Of a DNA stretch of 64,000 bases, positions 1 through 11,224 are shown in pieces (the stretch's first letter is position 1; each line of letters starts with the position of its first letter). This stretch comes from Myotis daubentonii (lineage: Eukaryota > Chordata > Mammalia > Chiroptera > Vespertilionidae), in assembly GCF_963259705.1 (NCBI RefSeq), contig NC_081850.1, forward strand, positions 38,153,167 to 38,217,166. The letters run 5' to 3'. A program made the position numbers and the translations under genes. Below the pieces are notes generated by a model that was not told the DNA's origin, ran no database searches, and saw only the letters and a list, made by a program, of their open reading frames with translations.

Positions 1-164
1 TACATATTTAAGATGTTTATGTCTTCCTATTGACTTGATCTTTTATTGTTTTCCCTCATTAATAATACTTCTTGCCTTAAATTTGTGAATATTTTATAGC
101 CTACACCGAACTAGAAATGAATGTAATATTCCCCTCTTTTCTCCTAAATAAAAGCATAGTTGAT

Positions 165-377
165 AAAAGCAGACTCTGGGGTCGAGTTGCTTGAAACTGA
201 ATCTTGGCTCCGCTACCTAAGTAGTTGTGTGACTTGGAGTGAGCAACTTAACATCTCTGTGCCTCAGTTTACTCATCTGTCAAATGAGGATAAAAATAGT
301 ATTGACCTTATAGGGCTGTTCTGAGGATAAATACATGCAAAGCTCTTAGAACAATGCCTGGTGTATTATAAGCACTA
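165..377 (+). repeat. MIR SINE
   Basis: A mammalian-wide interspersed repeat in sense orientation. It has the typical core 'gtgcctcagtttactcatct' followed by the AAATGAGGATAA segment and an 'aaagctcttagaacaatgcc'-type tail. Its 3' side ends at a Helitron insertion. Confidence 0.75.
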
Positions 378-714
378 CTAGAGGCACAGTGCACAAAATT
401 CATGCACTTGGGGAGGGGGGGAGGAAGGGTTCCCTCAGTCCAGCCTGCATCCTCTCACAGTCTGGGAACCCTCCGGGGATGTCAGCCTAAGCCGGCAGTC
501 AGACATCCTTAGTGCTGCCTCAGAGGCGGGAGAGGCTCCCACCACAGCCGCTGTGCTAGCCAGCCCTGAGCCGTGCTCCCCACATGGGAGTGCGCTGATC
601 ACCAAGGGGCAGCTCCTGCGTTGAGCGTCTGCCCCCTGGTGGTCAGTGCGTGTCATAATGACCAGTCATTCCACCATTCAGTCTATTTGCATATTAGCCT
701 TTTATTATATAGGA
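378..714 (-). mobile_element. HeliBat-type non-autonomous Helitron
   Basis: On the minus strand the element starts TCCTATATAATAAAAG at 714 and ends in CTAG at 378. The 3' end has a short GTGCAT/GTGCAC hairpin followed by a GCCTCTAG tail. The host bases are A before the 5' TC (715) and T after CTAG (377), the A/T insertion rule of Helitrons. The interior holds the characteristic complementary motif pair around 'accaaggggcagctcctgcg' and 'tctgccccctggtggtcagt'. It carries no Rep/helicase sequence at 337 bp, so it depends on an autonomous partner. It abuts the end of an older MIR. Confidence 0.92.
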
Positions 715-2009
715 TATTTGTGTTTGCTGTCACATGACTATAATTCACCTATATCTGGATGCAATTTCTTGGCTTTCAATAGGGCTTGCTATACACACGA
801 AGATCCTGTATGGATAATGGTGAGTCAATGGCCAAACCAGAATGCTGTTGTGGTGATGGGGTGGGGTGGAAAAAGGTCTGCTCTCTCACATTCTTGGTAC
901 TCACCTGGTGGAAAGCTCTTTTGCTCTCAGCAGCACAAATTTATTTCATTAATGACTAAGGTGCCTTGTCTGTACTACCTCATTGTGGAAAATGGATGAG
1001 TCAGCCATCCCAGCACCAAATAGCTCATCTGTGCCACACCCAGGAGTCTAGGGCAGCCCACGCTGCACAGCTACCCAAGCTCTTATTGGTGGTCCTGGTG
1101 AAGAGCCTGCTATGGAAAAGTCTAAAGGCAGCAGCTGCAGGTGTTACCCTAACTGACGCTCATGACAAGTGCAGAAATACTGATGCTACGTCACACCACA
1201 GCTTCTTTTGTGGAATCAGGAAGTTCTGACCTGCACCAGTTATAATGCAATGATAAACGACTACAGTGAGATCCTAATGTTTGTCTGTTTTCTATCACTT
1301 CCCCTGAAAATAATAGGATATGGAATGAAACGAAATGGCAGTAACATAAGCACTTCCTTTATTTTTTGATACCAAAACCTAACAGCTATTGGTCAAAATG
1401 CTTAACTCTAGGGAATAGTGATCTGAAAGGGCTCTTTCAAAGGACATTACGCCTGCCACCAAGGGAATGCCCAAATTCTGTTTTGGGGTGTTTTTTTGCT
1501 AGAACTGGTGATAAGGAAGAGGACTCAAATGGCAGACTGAGTTCCATGAAAGGCACGCCGAAATAAGGTTCGTGAAGTTAAAGAATATTTCATGCACTCA
1601 TTAGAGGAATGCCATCTTTAAATCACTTATGATATTCAAGTGCCCTGGAACAAATTATAATGTAAAATTTAGACATAACAGTGGAAAGGGCAGATGCGGT
1701 TGGAGCCAGAATGAGAAACTGGAGCAGCAGAGAGAGGTCTAGGAGAACCACAAGGCCAGCATGCATCTTAGAGCAAGAGGGACAGCATCCATTTAAATTC
1801 TTGTGTTTCCTGGGATTGACTGTGGCTTACCACCCAGCAGGGTGTGTGCAAGGACACAAACAGTGGCACCGTCCATTCAGTCACTCAATCCACCATGGGG
1901 ATGGAATGTTAGCTGTTGTTAAGCCCCTTTAGCTATTCATACCAGGGTTCCTCCCAGCTACAGAAGCTTTCCCCCCTGCTGACAGTACCCTTCTAAGTGC
2001 TACAGGACT

Positions 2010-2178
2010 ATTAATGTAAAAGCTGCCAGCAGCCCTGTGAGGTAGGCACAACATTATCCTCATCTTCCAGAAGAGGAAACTGAGGCACAGAGAGGCTAAT
2101 TAACCTGCCTAAGGTCACACAGCTGTTAAGTGGCAAAACAGAGATTCAAACCTGGAAGTCTCACTATACACTCCAAAT
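2010..2178 (-). repeat. MIR SINE, antisense
   Basis: The plus strand reads the reverse complement of the MIR core: 'gaggaaactgaggcacagag' followed by 'aaggtcacacagctgttaag' and a GATTCAAACC stretch. It is an ancient, diverged copy. Confidence 0.8.
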
Positions 2179-2179
2179 T

Positions 2180-2340
2180 GCTAGTTGTGTGATCTGGGCA
2201 GGTTTTTCATCTATAAACTCCTCTGTTTGTCTGGGGAAAATAATGAGGTTAAATAATACCTACCTCCCAGGATTCCCCACCCCCCCCCCCCCCCATTTTG
2301 AGGAGTAAATGAAATAATGTATGCATAGGCTTCTTCAAGT
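2180..2340 (+). repeat. MIR-like SINE with internal poly-C
   Basis: This is a sense MIR pattern (tagttgtgtgatctgggca, then a 'gttaaataatacctacctcc' segment). It is interrupted by a run of C at about 2279-2294. It lies directly after an oppositely oriented MIR. Confidence 0.55.
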
Positions 2341-2803
2341 TAGATGGGGAACCACATGGTTGGGACAAAGCTAGATGGGCAGAAATTTTAATTATACAAT
2401 TAAATCATCAATTTTTGACATTTAAAGAAAATCTTTTTATAAAACAATGGAAAAATCAGATCTTTGGGGACAGGCTAGTCTTTACAGGAATAGGGGTAAC
2501 TGATAATGAATGATCCTTAGAAAAATGCATGGACCAAAAAAAAAATGTCAAAACACCACTTGTGACTTAGTCACATGAGCTTCACAAAAGTAGAAAGACT
2601 GAAAACACATACACCATACTCTTCGTGGACACAAAGCCGTTACTGAGGCTCAGCAGGGGTCAGTAGCCCCCCACCCCCATCTTCCGTTGAGGAGCAGAGA
2701 ATAAAGTGGGCATGAGAGTGGAATGAGGCATGGAGATGGAGTGGAGAGAGAGGAGGACAAGGGAGCTGGCTACACTGGACAGGGTTCAGGCATGATTCCC
2801 ACA

Positions 2804-2805
<2 letters not shown>

Positions 2806-2839
<34 letters not shown>

Positions 2840-2864
2840 TGTGGTGTGTGTGTGTGTGTGGTGT

Positions 2865-2903
<39 letters not shown>
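2806..2903. repeat. (GT)n microsatellite, interrupted
   Basis: About 98 bases of GT dinucleotide repeat, broken twice by GTGGTGTGGTG units. It creates spurious open frames of Cys/Val or His/Thr on either strand. Confidence 0.97.
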
Positions 2904-2905
<2 letters not shown>

Positions 2906-3279
2906 GGTCTCCACTTAGTGCACTTTAGATACAGACAGCATAAAGAGCAAAGTTCTTTCCAGAAGTTTCTCCCAAAATGCGTTCCAGAGAATCCTAGCAA
3001 CAAGACTTATTTAACAGGCATCACACAGTGATACTGCATCTCTGTTCAAATAACTATGGGAGCTTCTAGTTAAGGAAAGTGAACTAAATCTCCTTGGTAC
3101 AGGACTTCTCAGAGCCTTCAATAGGAAAACAGATGTGGCAAATCTCCAACGAGATCTACTTTGCAGCATTTCTTGAGTTTATTTGCCAACAGAACCGTGT
3201 CAATGAGAAGCACTCGGCTTGACTGGGACACCACAGAGCTCAGGTGGACACAGATGCTCTGGAACCCTGGACGGTCAGT

Positions 3280-3422
3280 GGACATCGGGACCTCCTGAAG
3301 GGCTTATGGAAATACAGACTCCTGGACCCTACCCTCACCAGCTTCTGACTAAGGCGGAGCCTGAGAATCTGCATTTGCAACAAGTACTGCTGGGCCAGGG
3401 GTCCCACTTTGAGAACCATTGC
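3280..3422 (+). mobile_element. MER5A-type hAT-Charlie fragment
   Basis: It matches the middle and 3' half of MER5A: a 'cctgaagggcttatggaaat' segment, then 'gagcctgagaatctgcattt' and a terminal 'tttgagaaccatt'. It is an old, non-autonomous DNA transposon shared by eutherians. The 5' end is not preserved. Confidence 0.75.
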
Positions 3423-4671
3423 TGTAATGCACTCCTAAGTTATAGGGGGGCTTCTTGCCAAGATACTAGTTCCTCTCGAAAATGATGAACAACAAAGACA
3501 GAAAGGATACATTAGGGAGAGTCTAAAGATGATTAGAAAAAAGTAAGAAGAATGGTAGACGTCTTCTGATTCTGCTATTGCACTGGGTGCACCTCACTTC
3601 GCATATTTTGGTGGGTGGAAGAGCCTTTCAGTTTCCCAGTCCTCGGCCTGCCTGGCATTGTTGTTACTGTGACACTCTTCTTTACTCCCTTTAGACTGCA
3701 CGCTTCCCCGGGCCGAGGCCTGGATCTTGGTTGACTTTATCTCCTACGAGTCTACCACAGGGGTCGGCATTGGAACAGTTTGCTTTTTAGCCAAATTCCT
3801 CTGTTCTCTCTTCACATTAAGGAGGAAATTCCTGACTAAACCACAATTCCAAATTCTCTCCCCATTTGGCAAATACATCTGTAAATTCTTTGTTAAATTA
3901 AGAAAACCGTAATTCTTATGTCTCCAGGTGTAAACCCAGTATCAATATTCAGTGCTGGTATACTAGTACAGTTGGTGCTAGGTGAGTGACATAGACACCA
4001 CAATCGATGAACAGTCAGAAATTAAAAACGGTTCAAAATGGGAGCCTACGCTTCAGGTCCAGTATTTTGCTCAACAAAGCGCCACAAACATCCATCAGGT
4101 CAAAGAGAGAACATGGGCAGAGGAAAGAGAGGGGACAATGGGATTCCCCTGGGAGGAAGGGAGGAAAGGAGGGAAAAGGAGCTGGAAACCAGAGGACAGA
4201 ATTCCTCTGCCTCTGTTTAGGGGAGAGCACCAAGGCTGAAATCACTTTTTGTGATTTCTGGTGAGGATATTGCTAAATAGGTTTCCAAAGAAATCCACAG
4301 AGCTCTCCTTCCTCCCTTCCTTCCTGGATGGACACTGTAAAATCTGCAGCCTTGCTCTGCTGTTTCTCTCGAAGTAGCCTAGCAAAACCCGTCCCCAAAA
4401 CGCCAGCCTCTCTTTAGGAGAAAGCATGGCACCACTTCCCTGAGACAAAGTGTCTCCTGGGCACCTGTGAGCAGCGCAGGGCACGCCCCCCACAGAGTAA
4501 CTTTCCGCAGGGTACAGAAATAAACCATGGGTCTGAACGCAGTCGTCTTCATTTACAGTCTGAGAAAGAGTCAGGCTTGGTGCAAAGGCAAGCAATCTGA
4601 TGGGCATTTAAATGGATGTAGAAGGAACACAGAGCAGACAATACAAACGAGAGGCAACAGTGCCTTCAGAG

Positions 4672-4888
4672 CAGCGGTTCTCAACCTGTGGGTCGCGACC
4701 CCTCTGGCAGTCGAACGACCCTTTCACAGGGGTCATCTAAGACCATCCTGCATATCAGATATTTACATTACGATTCATAACAGTAGCAACATTACAGTTG
4801 TGAAGTAGCAATGAAAATAATTTTATGGTTGGGGGTCACCACAACATGAGGAACTGTACTGAAAGGGCCAGAAGGTTGAGAACCACTG
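4672..4888 (+). mobile_element. SPIN-type non-autonomous hAT element
   Basis: A complete 217-bp element beginning 'cagcggttctcaacctgtgg' and ending 'aggttgagaaccactg'. A perfect 8-bp target-site duplication, cttcagag, lies at 4664-4671 and 4889-4896. Terminal inverted repeats are visible (CAGCGGTTCTCAACC against its complement). The interior 'gggtcaccacaacatgagga' is the signature of SPIN_NA elements, known for horizontal transfer into several tetrapod lineages including vesper bats. It has no coding capacity. Confidence 0.92.
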
Positions 4889-5128
4889 CTTCAGAGGCGC
4901 GGCAGCACACTGTGAAGTGATACCTATACATGAAATGTAGCCATCGACCCTCACCCCTCCGGGATGACTTCCTCACACTACAGTCACTTGCTGGAGAAAT
5001 CAATGTATGCCCTTTAGATGCCTACACTACTCCAGGCAGGTCTAAAGTGGATTTATAACCAGACAGCCTCTATCCTGATTGTTCCGATGGACAGAGCCAC
5101 CTAACTTTTAATGCAAACGAACAGTGAA

Positions 5129-5157
5129 ACTTGAAGCAAAGTGCAATAAAACGAGGT
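5129..5157. mobile_element. Possible Tigger terminal fragment
   Basis: The stretch 'gcaaagtgcaataaaacgag' resembles the terminal inverted repeat of Tigger (pogo-like) transposons, whose ends pair GCAATAAAACGAGG with CCTCGTTTTATTGC. I found only one end, so this is a weak call. Confidence 0.35.
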
Positions 5158-5939
5158 GCGTCTGTGGTTCATAGTAGGTGTGGCGCTGGGTGGGATCTGG
5201 TACCGGATGCCGCAGTCTACCCTGGGCCTTGCTTTATGTCTGGGAGATGTGCCTGTGCCTGCTCCCCCTCCAGGTCATCGAGTACGATGTCTGTCTCACA
5301 GTGGAAAGACAGAAACCCTATCGGTAGGAGTCAAGGACTATCAGTCCAGGAGGCCAATAAACAACGTGCCCAGAATGAAACCCGACCCTTCACAGGTCTT
5401 AAACCTTGATGGACAGAACCCAGGAAAAAACGAATCTCAAAGCAACACACAGCTTCCGGTCTCAGGGGTCTTTGGAACTAGTTTGGGGATGGACGGCGGC
5501 TTTGTTCTGGAAGATTCACTGAGTGGGCCCTGGGAGTGTTCCCCGACAGGGAGTTCTGGGGGAGGCAAGCTGGCGTTTTGGAGGAGATACACTTTCGGCG
5601 TGTGGCCCCATCCTGGACACCACAGGGCATCAAGCATCCCTGCCTCTGACCCACAAGAGCCAGTAGAAATGCCCCCGACACAGTGGCAATCCAAGTGCCC
5701 CCGCCCATCTCCAACGCGGCGGTGGGAGGTGGTCCCTGTCTGTCTGGAACCACTGAGCAAGGCGCACCAGGCCTCTGTACTCCCATCGACCCCCGGAGGC
5801 TGGCAGCACTGTTAGGCTGGGAACTAAGTGTTGAGTTGAGAGGTTAGCTACGCTACTCGGTGGTCCTGCTGCCTCAGCATCTCTTTTGTTTGGCCAAGCG
5901 GTCTGCAGTGACTTTGAAAGGACACTAGTCCCCTCATGC

Positions 5940-6358
5940 AGGCACATTCCCTAGATAATAACAGCCCACACAGGCGCGAGCAAAAGTCAGCTCCTAACAT
6001 GACTCCCCCAACAGCCCTTGATCAACGGTCTTCCTCACCCCCAGGGCCCTCCCCGTCTGTCCCCTTAGATAAGACCCCCGAGGAGCTTACCGAATCCTGA
6101 CTCCTCCGGTGTGAACTGACCAACCTCATCCTAGCTCAGGAACGCTAAGCACCCCACCCACGGATCCTACTAAGGCCAAGCTCCCAGGTCCTGGCCTAGG
6201 CATGTTCCTCTCTCCCTCTCCGCCTCTCCTTGACGTGACCTCTCTACACGGCCCCTCTCGGCCTTCCTCCAGGGCCTGTGAGCAATAACGCCTCGATTTT
6301 AATTTCTCTTGTGGTCTTCTGCTCACCATCTGGCACCCCAGGGCTCTACTTAACAAGT
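5940..6358 (+). mobile_element. Possible solo LTR of an endogenous retrovirus
   Basis: The pyrimidine-rich plus strand ends with a polyadenylation-like 'gagcaataacgcctcga'. A T-rich segment and 'ctcaccatctggcacccc' follow, the layout of the R-U5 end of a class I LTR. I cannot define the TG start or a target-site duplication. No gag, pol or env sequence is visible on either side. Confidence 0.35.
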
Positions 6359-8265
6359 GTTAATTCAACAAAATCATAACATGCTGTGCCTGGTGACTGT
6401 GGGACATGAGGAGTCAGAACTATGACCCTGAAGAGTTAGTTTTCCAAATTCACTGCTCCGGGTGAAAGAAGCCTGAGACGCAGCACGTTCTCTCAGACAG
6501 CTTTGTGTTCTTGCTTTGAAGGCTGTGCCTGGGAGATCCTAGATTAAGAACTGTGGGAGGATCGGGCAGTATTGATGTCACCCCTCTCAGAGAAGGGGTG
6601 ACAGTGGGAAGAAACCAGGCCAGGCCTGGCTGGGCAGCTCAACAGGAACCCGATGTTCTGCTGATAGAATTACTGAGTAGGAAAGACCATGAAGGCCTGA
6701 AGGTCAGGCAGACGCGTTTTCATGGAGCTGTCCTGCTGGGAACCATGGGGCACGGGACACCTCTGTGGGTAGGAGGTGGGACTTCCTTTGAAGGCAGTGG
6801 ACCTTCCTACTGTCAAGCATCCTGGGAAAGGCTGATTATGGGAGAAAAAAAGGAAACCTCGGAAGTGGGCCTGGTGGTCGCAGGGTCTCTAGGACACAGA
6901 CAAGGTCTGGGCTGCCCAGACGAGGTGGTGAAGTGGGTCCCTGACACACGGGTGAAACTGTCAGTGACTTTGACATTGGGCTACTGTAAAGTACTCCCTC
7001 ATTTATACATCCCGATTCCCCAAACCCGAGTAATACTATCCAAAGCTGCAGCAAGGGTTTCCTCTACAACGACGGATCCTTAAGGGCAGGGCCTCATCGC
7101 TGACTCAGTTCATTTCTCATTTGTGCTGCTGAGTTTGAGGGTCAGGCGCTCACTGTCTAAATCGCCATTTCCCTCCCTCCGGAGGCCCACACAGCCTTGA
7201 ACACCCGATGCTCCAGAAGTATTTTGTCCTTAAGTGAGAATCCAGGACCCTCAGCGCTTGCCTTCTCCCCATGCTTTCTCATTCCACGCTGTCACACCAA
7301 TACCAGGGTGAGACCTGTGAGTGTGTGAGCGAGAAGATATAAAAACGTGAATGGCTCCTTGAGGTGAGAATTGATTTTGACCAGTTGGAACTGGACACAA
7401 CCAACCCTGGAGCACCCTAACCTATTCCCTCTTGCTTGACATGCCTGGTTCTGGTGTCCACAGGGAGGCCCTCCCTGTGGCGCCAGCATGGCTGCCCAGC
7501 GGCTCTGGGTGTGGGCGGCCCCTGAGGACACTGGAGTGACGTGAAGACACGGTCAGTGTCTCCGTAGACCTGAGGTGTGTCTGGCCTCGGGTGGAGATTT
7601 GAGAGCTGTGTTTCTATGGGCTCACACCAGTCTGGCTGGTTCAAACCGGTTGTGAACAATTTAAACCGGATGAAAGTGGTTCTTCCTGAACAACACAGGC
7701 TGGCTCCTTGTCCACCTCGGTGGAACAGATTCCAGCAGGTTATGACGGACTCAGACGAGTTTAAACGGGGCTGGCCTTGCTCAGACTTGCTCAGGCTGGC
7801 CAGGCTAGATCTGATCAAAGGGTTCATTTCCCTTGAAGCAAACCAGTTCAACTGAGCTTGAGCAGGACCAGCAGGTTCCAAGGCAAAGGACCTAGTTTGA
7901 ACCCCGCTGTCGGTGGAAGTACAAGAATAGAACCCTCACGTTAGAGGTAACACTCGGCACGATATCTGTCCTCGTCAAGTCAACTTCTGAAAGTTCAGGA
8001 TCATATGTATGCTTTTTCTCCAGAGTGGCCATTAAGAACAACCCAAATATACAGTGCTTCCATGTAAGGACTGCAGTCCACTTCAGAAATCATTTTTTCT
8101 GTTTAGAACTGTAGCAGGAACATGTGTAAGGACTGCCTGCAACATCACCCCAATCCATTCTCCTCCACCCTCAGGACTAGTCGGTGAGGTTTGGGGTGAC
8201 CACTGTGGATGGCTCAGGTACCAGCCGCCACCCCCTGCCCCCACAGAGCACACGGCCCCCCTCAC

Positions 8266-8411
8266 CTTGATCCTGCTCACCGCTTCCTGGGCCTGCATCA
8301 TGCGCACGTTTTTGGAGGGAGTTTTGTCGGAGAGCAGCTGGGTAGAGCCAAGGTAATTGGCAGCAAAAATGATTCCATCGATTAAGTCTTCAGGGTCACA
8401 AGGTCCGGGAA
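8266..8411 (-). CDS. APBA1: APBA1 exon 5, start of the PTB domain
   Basis: This 146-base exon completes the split valine and encodes [20 protein letters not shown] and the following residues, through GSTQLLSD, to a final SRIK. That is the N-terminal part of the phosphotyrosine-binding (PTB/PID) domain, which in Mint proteins binds the YENPTY motif of APP without needing phosphorylation. The acceptor is GTTACAG with its AG at 8413-8412; the donor is GTGAGG starting at 8265. It ends in phase 0. In the human gene the next segment is the short alternatively used MAQKLAKS exon. I looked for it and for the rest of the PTB domain on the minus strand between 8265 and 1 and did not find them, so the coding part continues outside the window. 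Confidence 0.96.
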
Positions 8412-8689
8412 CTGTAACACACAGAGCCACTTCGGTGAGTGAAGCCACTGGGATGGGCCTGCCCAACCCCTGCATACACCCCTCCCCACTGCTCACCTCC
8501 GGCCCAGGGGGCCAGTCCTGAGGGCCCTGAGCAGTCTACGGGACCCATATCTGCCTCCACTCACCCCTCATCTTCAAATAACGGGAACAATTTTTTCTTA
8601 TAGTCACTTACTTCACCCAGACCATTTACTGTGAGAAATGATGTGCAGATTTATGTAAATACAGGACATGAAACGTTTCATGAAGGCTA

Positions 8690-8800
8690 TTGTTTCTCCT
8701 GTCACACTGTGAGCTCTTTGGGGACAGGGGCTATGTCATCTTTGGCTCTCTTGTGTCTGGCCAGCACCTGTTACCCAGGGGGCATCAAATAAATAAGCAG
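8690..8800 (+). repeat. L2 LINE 3' tail
   Basis: The segment 'actgtgagctctttggggac', then 'ggccagcacctgttaccca' and 'catcaaataaataagc', matches the 3' UTR pattern of LINE-2. It is an ancient, truncated copy. Confidence 0.6.
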
Positions 8801-9076
8801 TTCCTTGACTTGCTACTGATTCATATCTCCCCTCTCCATTTTATCTATAATGGGGGCAGTAAATTTTATAAATAAAAGAATTGAGGTATTTGTTTCAGAA
8901 TGTTTGGTTCCCATAATAGCCTCTAACCCCAATTTTGGGACGCAGCTAACATTACTCCAAAGCTGTCATCTCATGCCGCCTTATAGGCCATAAGTTCCTG
9001 GCCTGCATCTGCATACAGATCAGTTCAGGGAAAATGGGAATGTGTTTCATTGATCAGCCTTTTAAATCAACCTTAG

Positions 9077-9301
9077 CCCGGCCAGTGTTGCTTAGTGGTT
9101 AAGCATTGACCCATGAACCAGGAGCTCAGGGTTCGAGTCCTGGTCAGGGCACATGCCTGGGTTGTGGGCTCAATCCCCAGTAGGGGGTGTGCAGAAGGCA
9201 GTCAATCAATGGTTCTCTCTCATCATTGATGTTTCTCTCTCTTCCTCTCCCTTTCCTCTCTCTGGAATCAATAAAAATATATTTTAGAAAAAAAAACAAC
9301 C
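9077..9301 (+). mobile_element. Ves SINE (bat tRNA-derived)
   Basis: A full-length bat SINE. The tRNA-like head contains 'gcttagtggttaagcattga' (A box region) and GGTTCGAGTCC (B box). A CT-rich tail ('ctctctcatcattgatgttt') and an AATCAATAAAAATAT end follow. The target-site duplication caaccttag lies at 9068-9076 and 9302-9310. It would be transcribed by RNA polymerase III from its internal promoter. Confidence 0.93.
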
Positions 9302-10663
9302 CAACCTTAGTTTTAAATAATTAAAATGGAGGTATCTGACTCTAACCATAATCTGCTGTAAACGTTATTTGAAGTTAAAACACGTCTGGGACTAATATAT
9401 AACGAACTCTGTAACAGATGCACTAAACAAGGCATTCTAATTCTGCAATGAAAACATGTATTTTCTTTGGCTTGAAGGCTGTGTTTGGGGAGACTAAAAT
9501 ATACATCGTAACCCACAGTTAAAACCTCCAGGTCTTAAATTAGATAGCTTGAAATGGAAACAATTTGCTCTTTCCGTTTGGAGAGCTAATCTGAGATGGT
9601 TTTAATTTTTATCCTTCAAGATGAAGCTCATCTTGAGCTTAAACAGCCACTTCCCATGATAAGCTGCTTATCAGGGGGCAGGCCTAAAATAATGTATTCA
9701 TTTTTTCTAAAACCAAGGTGGTGGTTGAAACAAAGGAATTAACAATGTTTCAGGAAATGCCTTCACAAAGTGTCTGTGTAGTAATTAAATAAGGAAACCT
9801 GTTATTTGTCTTATTCTCGGTCTTTCTGGGGAAGACTTCTAGGCAAACACTGGGTGGTACCCAGCCATACTGGTAATTTCCATTCTTCTCAACAACCATA
9901 TGCTCCTCACCCTGAAACGTTGATGGATGTGGGACGAATTCAGGTTATTTACAATATACAGTTGAGTTGTACAGCGGGGAAGCAGGAGTCTAACTAAAAT
10001 AACGTAAGGACAAGTTTGGACCCACACTGTGTTTTGTAAAATGTAGAAGATGATCAGTCTTCCATGACAAACTCCTGTGATGCATGTACGACGTTCCTGA
10101 AACACAGTCACTTTTGTCAACGAGGCACTGAGAAAAAAGATCTCATCTGGGATAGTCACTTTTAAAAATACTCACTTGTGAAAATAACGAATGTCAAAGA
10201 AAAAGAAAAATGAACCACCTCTCTATGGGACTCCCAATGCCATCCTATAGTCGCCTCTGTCTTAGCTCTACTCACTGAAAGGCTTCCTCTTGAGGCCTCG
10301 TAAGTGTGGATATGCAGATGTGTTTAAGAGCAATCCAAATAATATTTAAATGACTGTGTAAATGTCAAGCAGCCAGGAGACAGAAATATTGGGTCTAAAC
10401 AAATTATGCATTCCAGATATAATCTCATGCCTTTTATCCTCCAGGGAAACTGATTATAATCAAATGCCACTGTCACTCTATCATACTCGGCAAAAAAAGC
10501 ACCCTAATTTCATAAGTTCATTTTAGGCTTAGTGTGTTATTAAAAAACAAAAGTTATAATGTTCCTATGTCAAAGAATCACAGGGTTCATTTTGGTTTTT
10601 TGGAATGTGTTTTTCTTTTCAGTGATGCCTTTGTGTTGCTCTGGGGGTGAGCAAGCACACACT

Positions 10664-10666
<3 letters not shown>

Positions 10667-10696
<30 letters not shown>
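10667..10696. repeat. (CA)n microsatellite
   Basis: About 30 bases of CA dinucleotide repeat, immediately before the Tc1/mariner element. Confidence 0.95.
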
Positions 10697-10698
<2 letters not shown>

Positions 10699-10699
10699 A

Positions 10700-11224
10700 C
10701 ACTGAGTGGCCAGATTATTGTGACCACCCCATCAGTACTTCGTTGGGCCACCTTTTGCCTTCAATACTGCGGTGATTCTTGGCACTGATTCCACGAGATG
10801 TTGAAAGGTGATGCGAGGAATCTGACACCATGCCTGATGAATAGCACTGTCCAGTTCTGTGAGATTTGATGGTTGTGGAACCAGCTGCCTGATGGCTCTT
10901 TTTACTTCGCCCCACAAATGCTCAATTGGACTGAGATCTGGTGATTGTGGGGGCCACCTCAGCAAGGTAAAGTCTCCCTCATGTTCTTGAAACCACTCCT
11001 GCACAATACGAGCACCATGGCATGGCGCATTGTCTTATTGGAAGAAGCCATTTCCACTGGGATACACCATCAACATGATAGGATGAACCTGATCAGCAAT
11101 GATACTTAGGTATGTTGTGCTATTCAGACATTTATAATGGTCTGGCCCTCTAGCAACTTCAGTGAGAAATGTAGCTAATTTGGCTACAAACGTCAGGTGG
11201 TCATAATAATCTGGCCACTCGGTG
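10700..11224 (-). mobile_element. Tc1/mariner element, internally deleted
   Basis: Terminal inverted repeats of about 30 bp match at the two ends: left 'cactgagtggccagattatt' and, on the other strand of the right end, 'caccgagtggccagattatt'. Both are followed by a GACCACC block. TA dinucleotides flank both ends (10698-10699 and 11225-11226), the normal target-site duplication of this superfamily. At 525 bp it is about a third of a full element. It retains the C-terminal part of the transposase on the minus strand, broken by a stop codon. Confidence 0.92.
10732..11165 (-). pseudogene. Transposase C-terminal relic of the Tc1/mariner element
   Basis: Reading leftward from about 11165, one frame gives a Tc1-type sequence: TTYLSIIADQVHPIM, then a TAA stop at 11037-11035. 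DNAPCH, the block with the second catalytic Asp (codon 11034-11032), follows. Further on come WPPQSPDLSPIEHLW with the catalytic Glu (codon 10923-10921) and a C-terminus ending KGGPTKY. Thirty-six residues separate Asp and Glu. The N-terminal DNA-binding domain and the first catalytic Asp are missing, and the stop disrupts the catalytic core, so it cannot encode an active enzyme. Confidence 0.88.

Larger units (their letters stand above)
1..8265 (-). other. APBA1: APBA1 intron 5 (5' part)
   Basis: This is downstream of the GTGAGG donor of the PTB exon. It contains MIR copies, a Helitron, a GT repeat, MER5, a SPIN element and possible LTR and Tigger fragments. The stretches 715-2010, 2905-3270, 3425-4660 and 6360-8265 hold no recognised gene. 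The next APBA1 exon was searched for and is absent. Confidence 0.75.

Noticed and set aside
2806..2903. Possible CRISPR-like or tandem array
   Set aside because: It is a dinucleotide microsatellite without spacers; the host is a mammal.
2770..3003. Frame with Thr-His repeats
   Set aside because: It is a translation of the GT/CA microsatellite.
5156..5815. 219-codon open frame on the plus strand
   Set aside because: It has no domain, no splice support and no recognisable similarity. It overlaps several open frames of similar quality on the minus strand and reads as GC-rich intron.
1..8265. Further APBA1 exons (the MAQKLAKS exon and the second PTB part)
   Set aside because: I looked for their reverse complements in this stretch and found none, so they lie outside the window.
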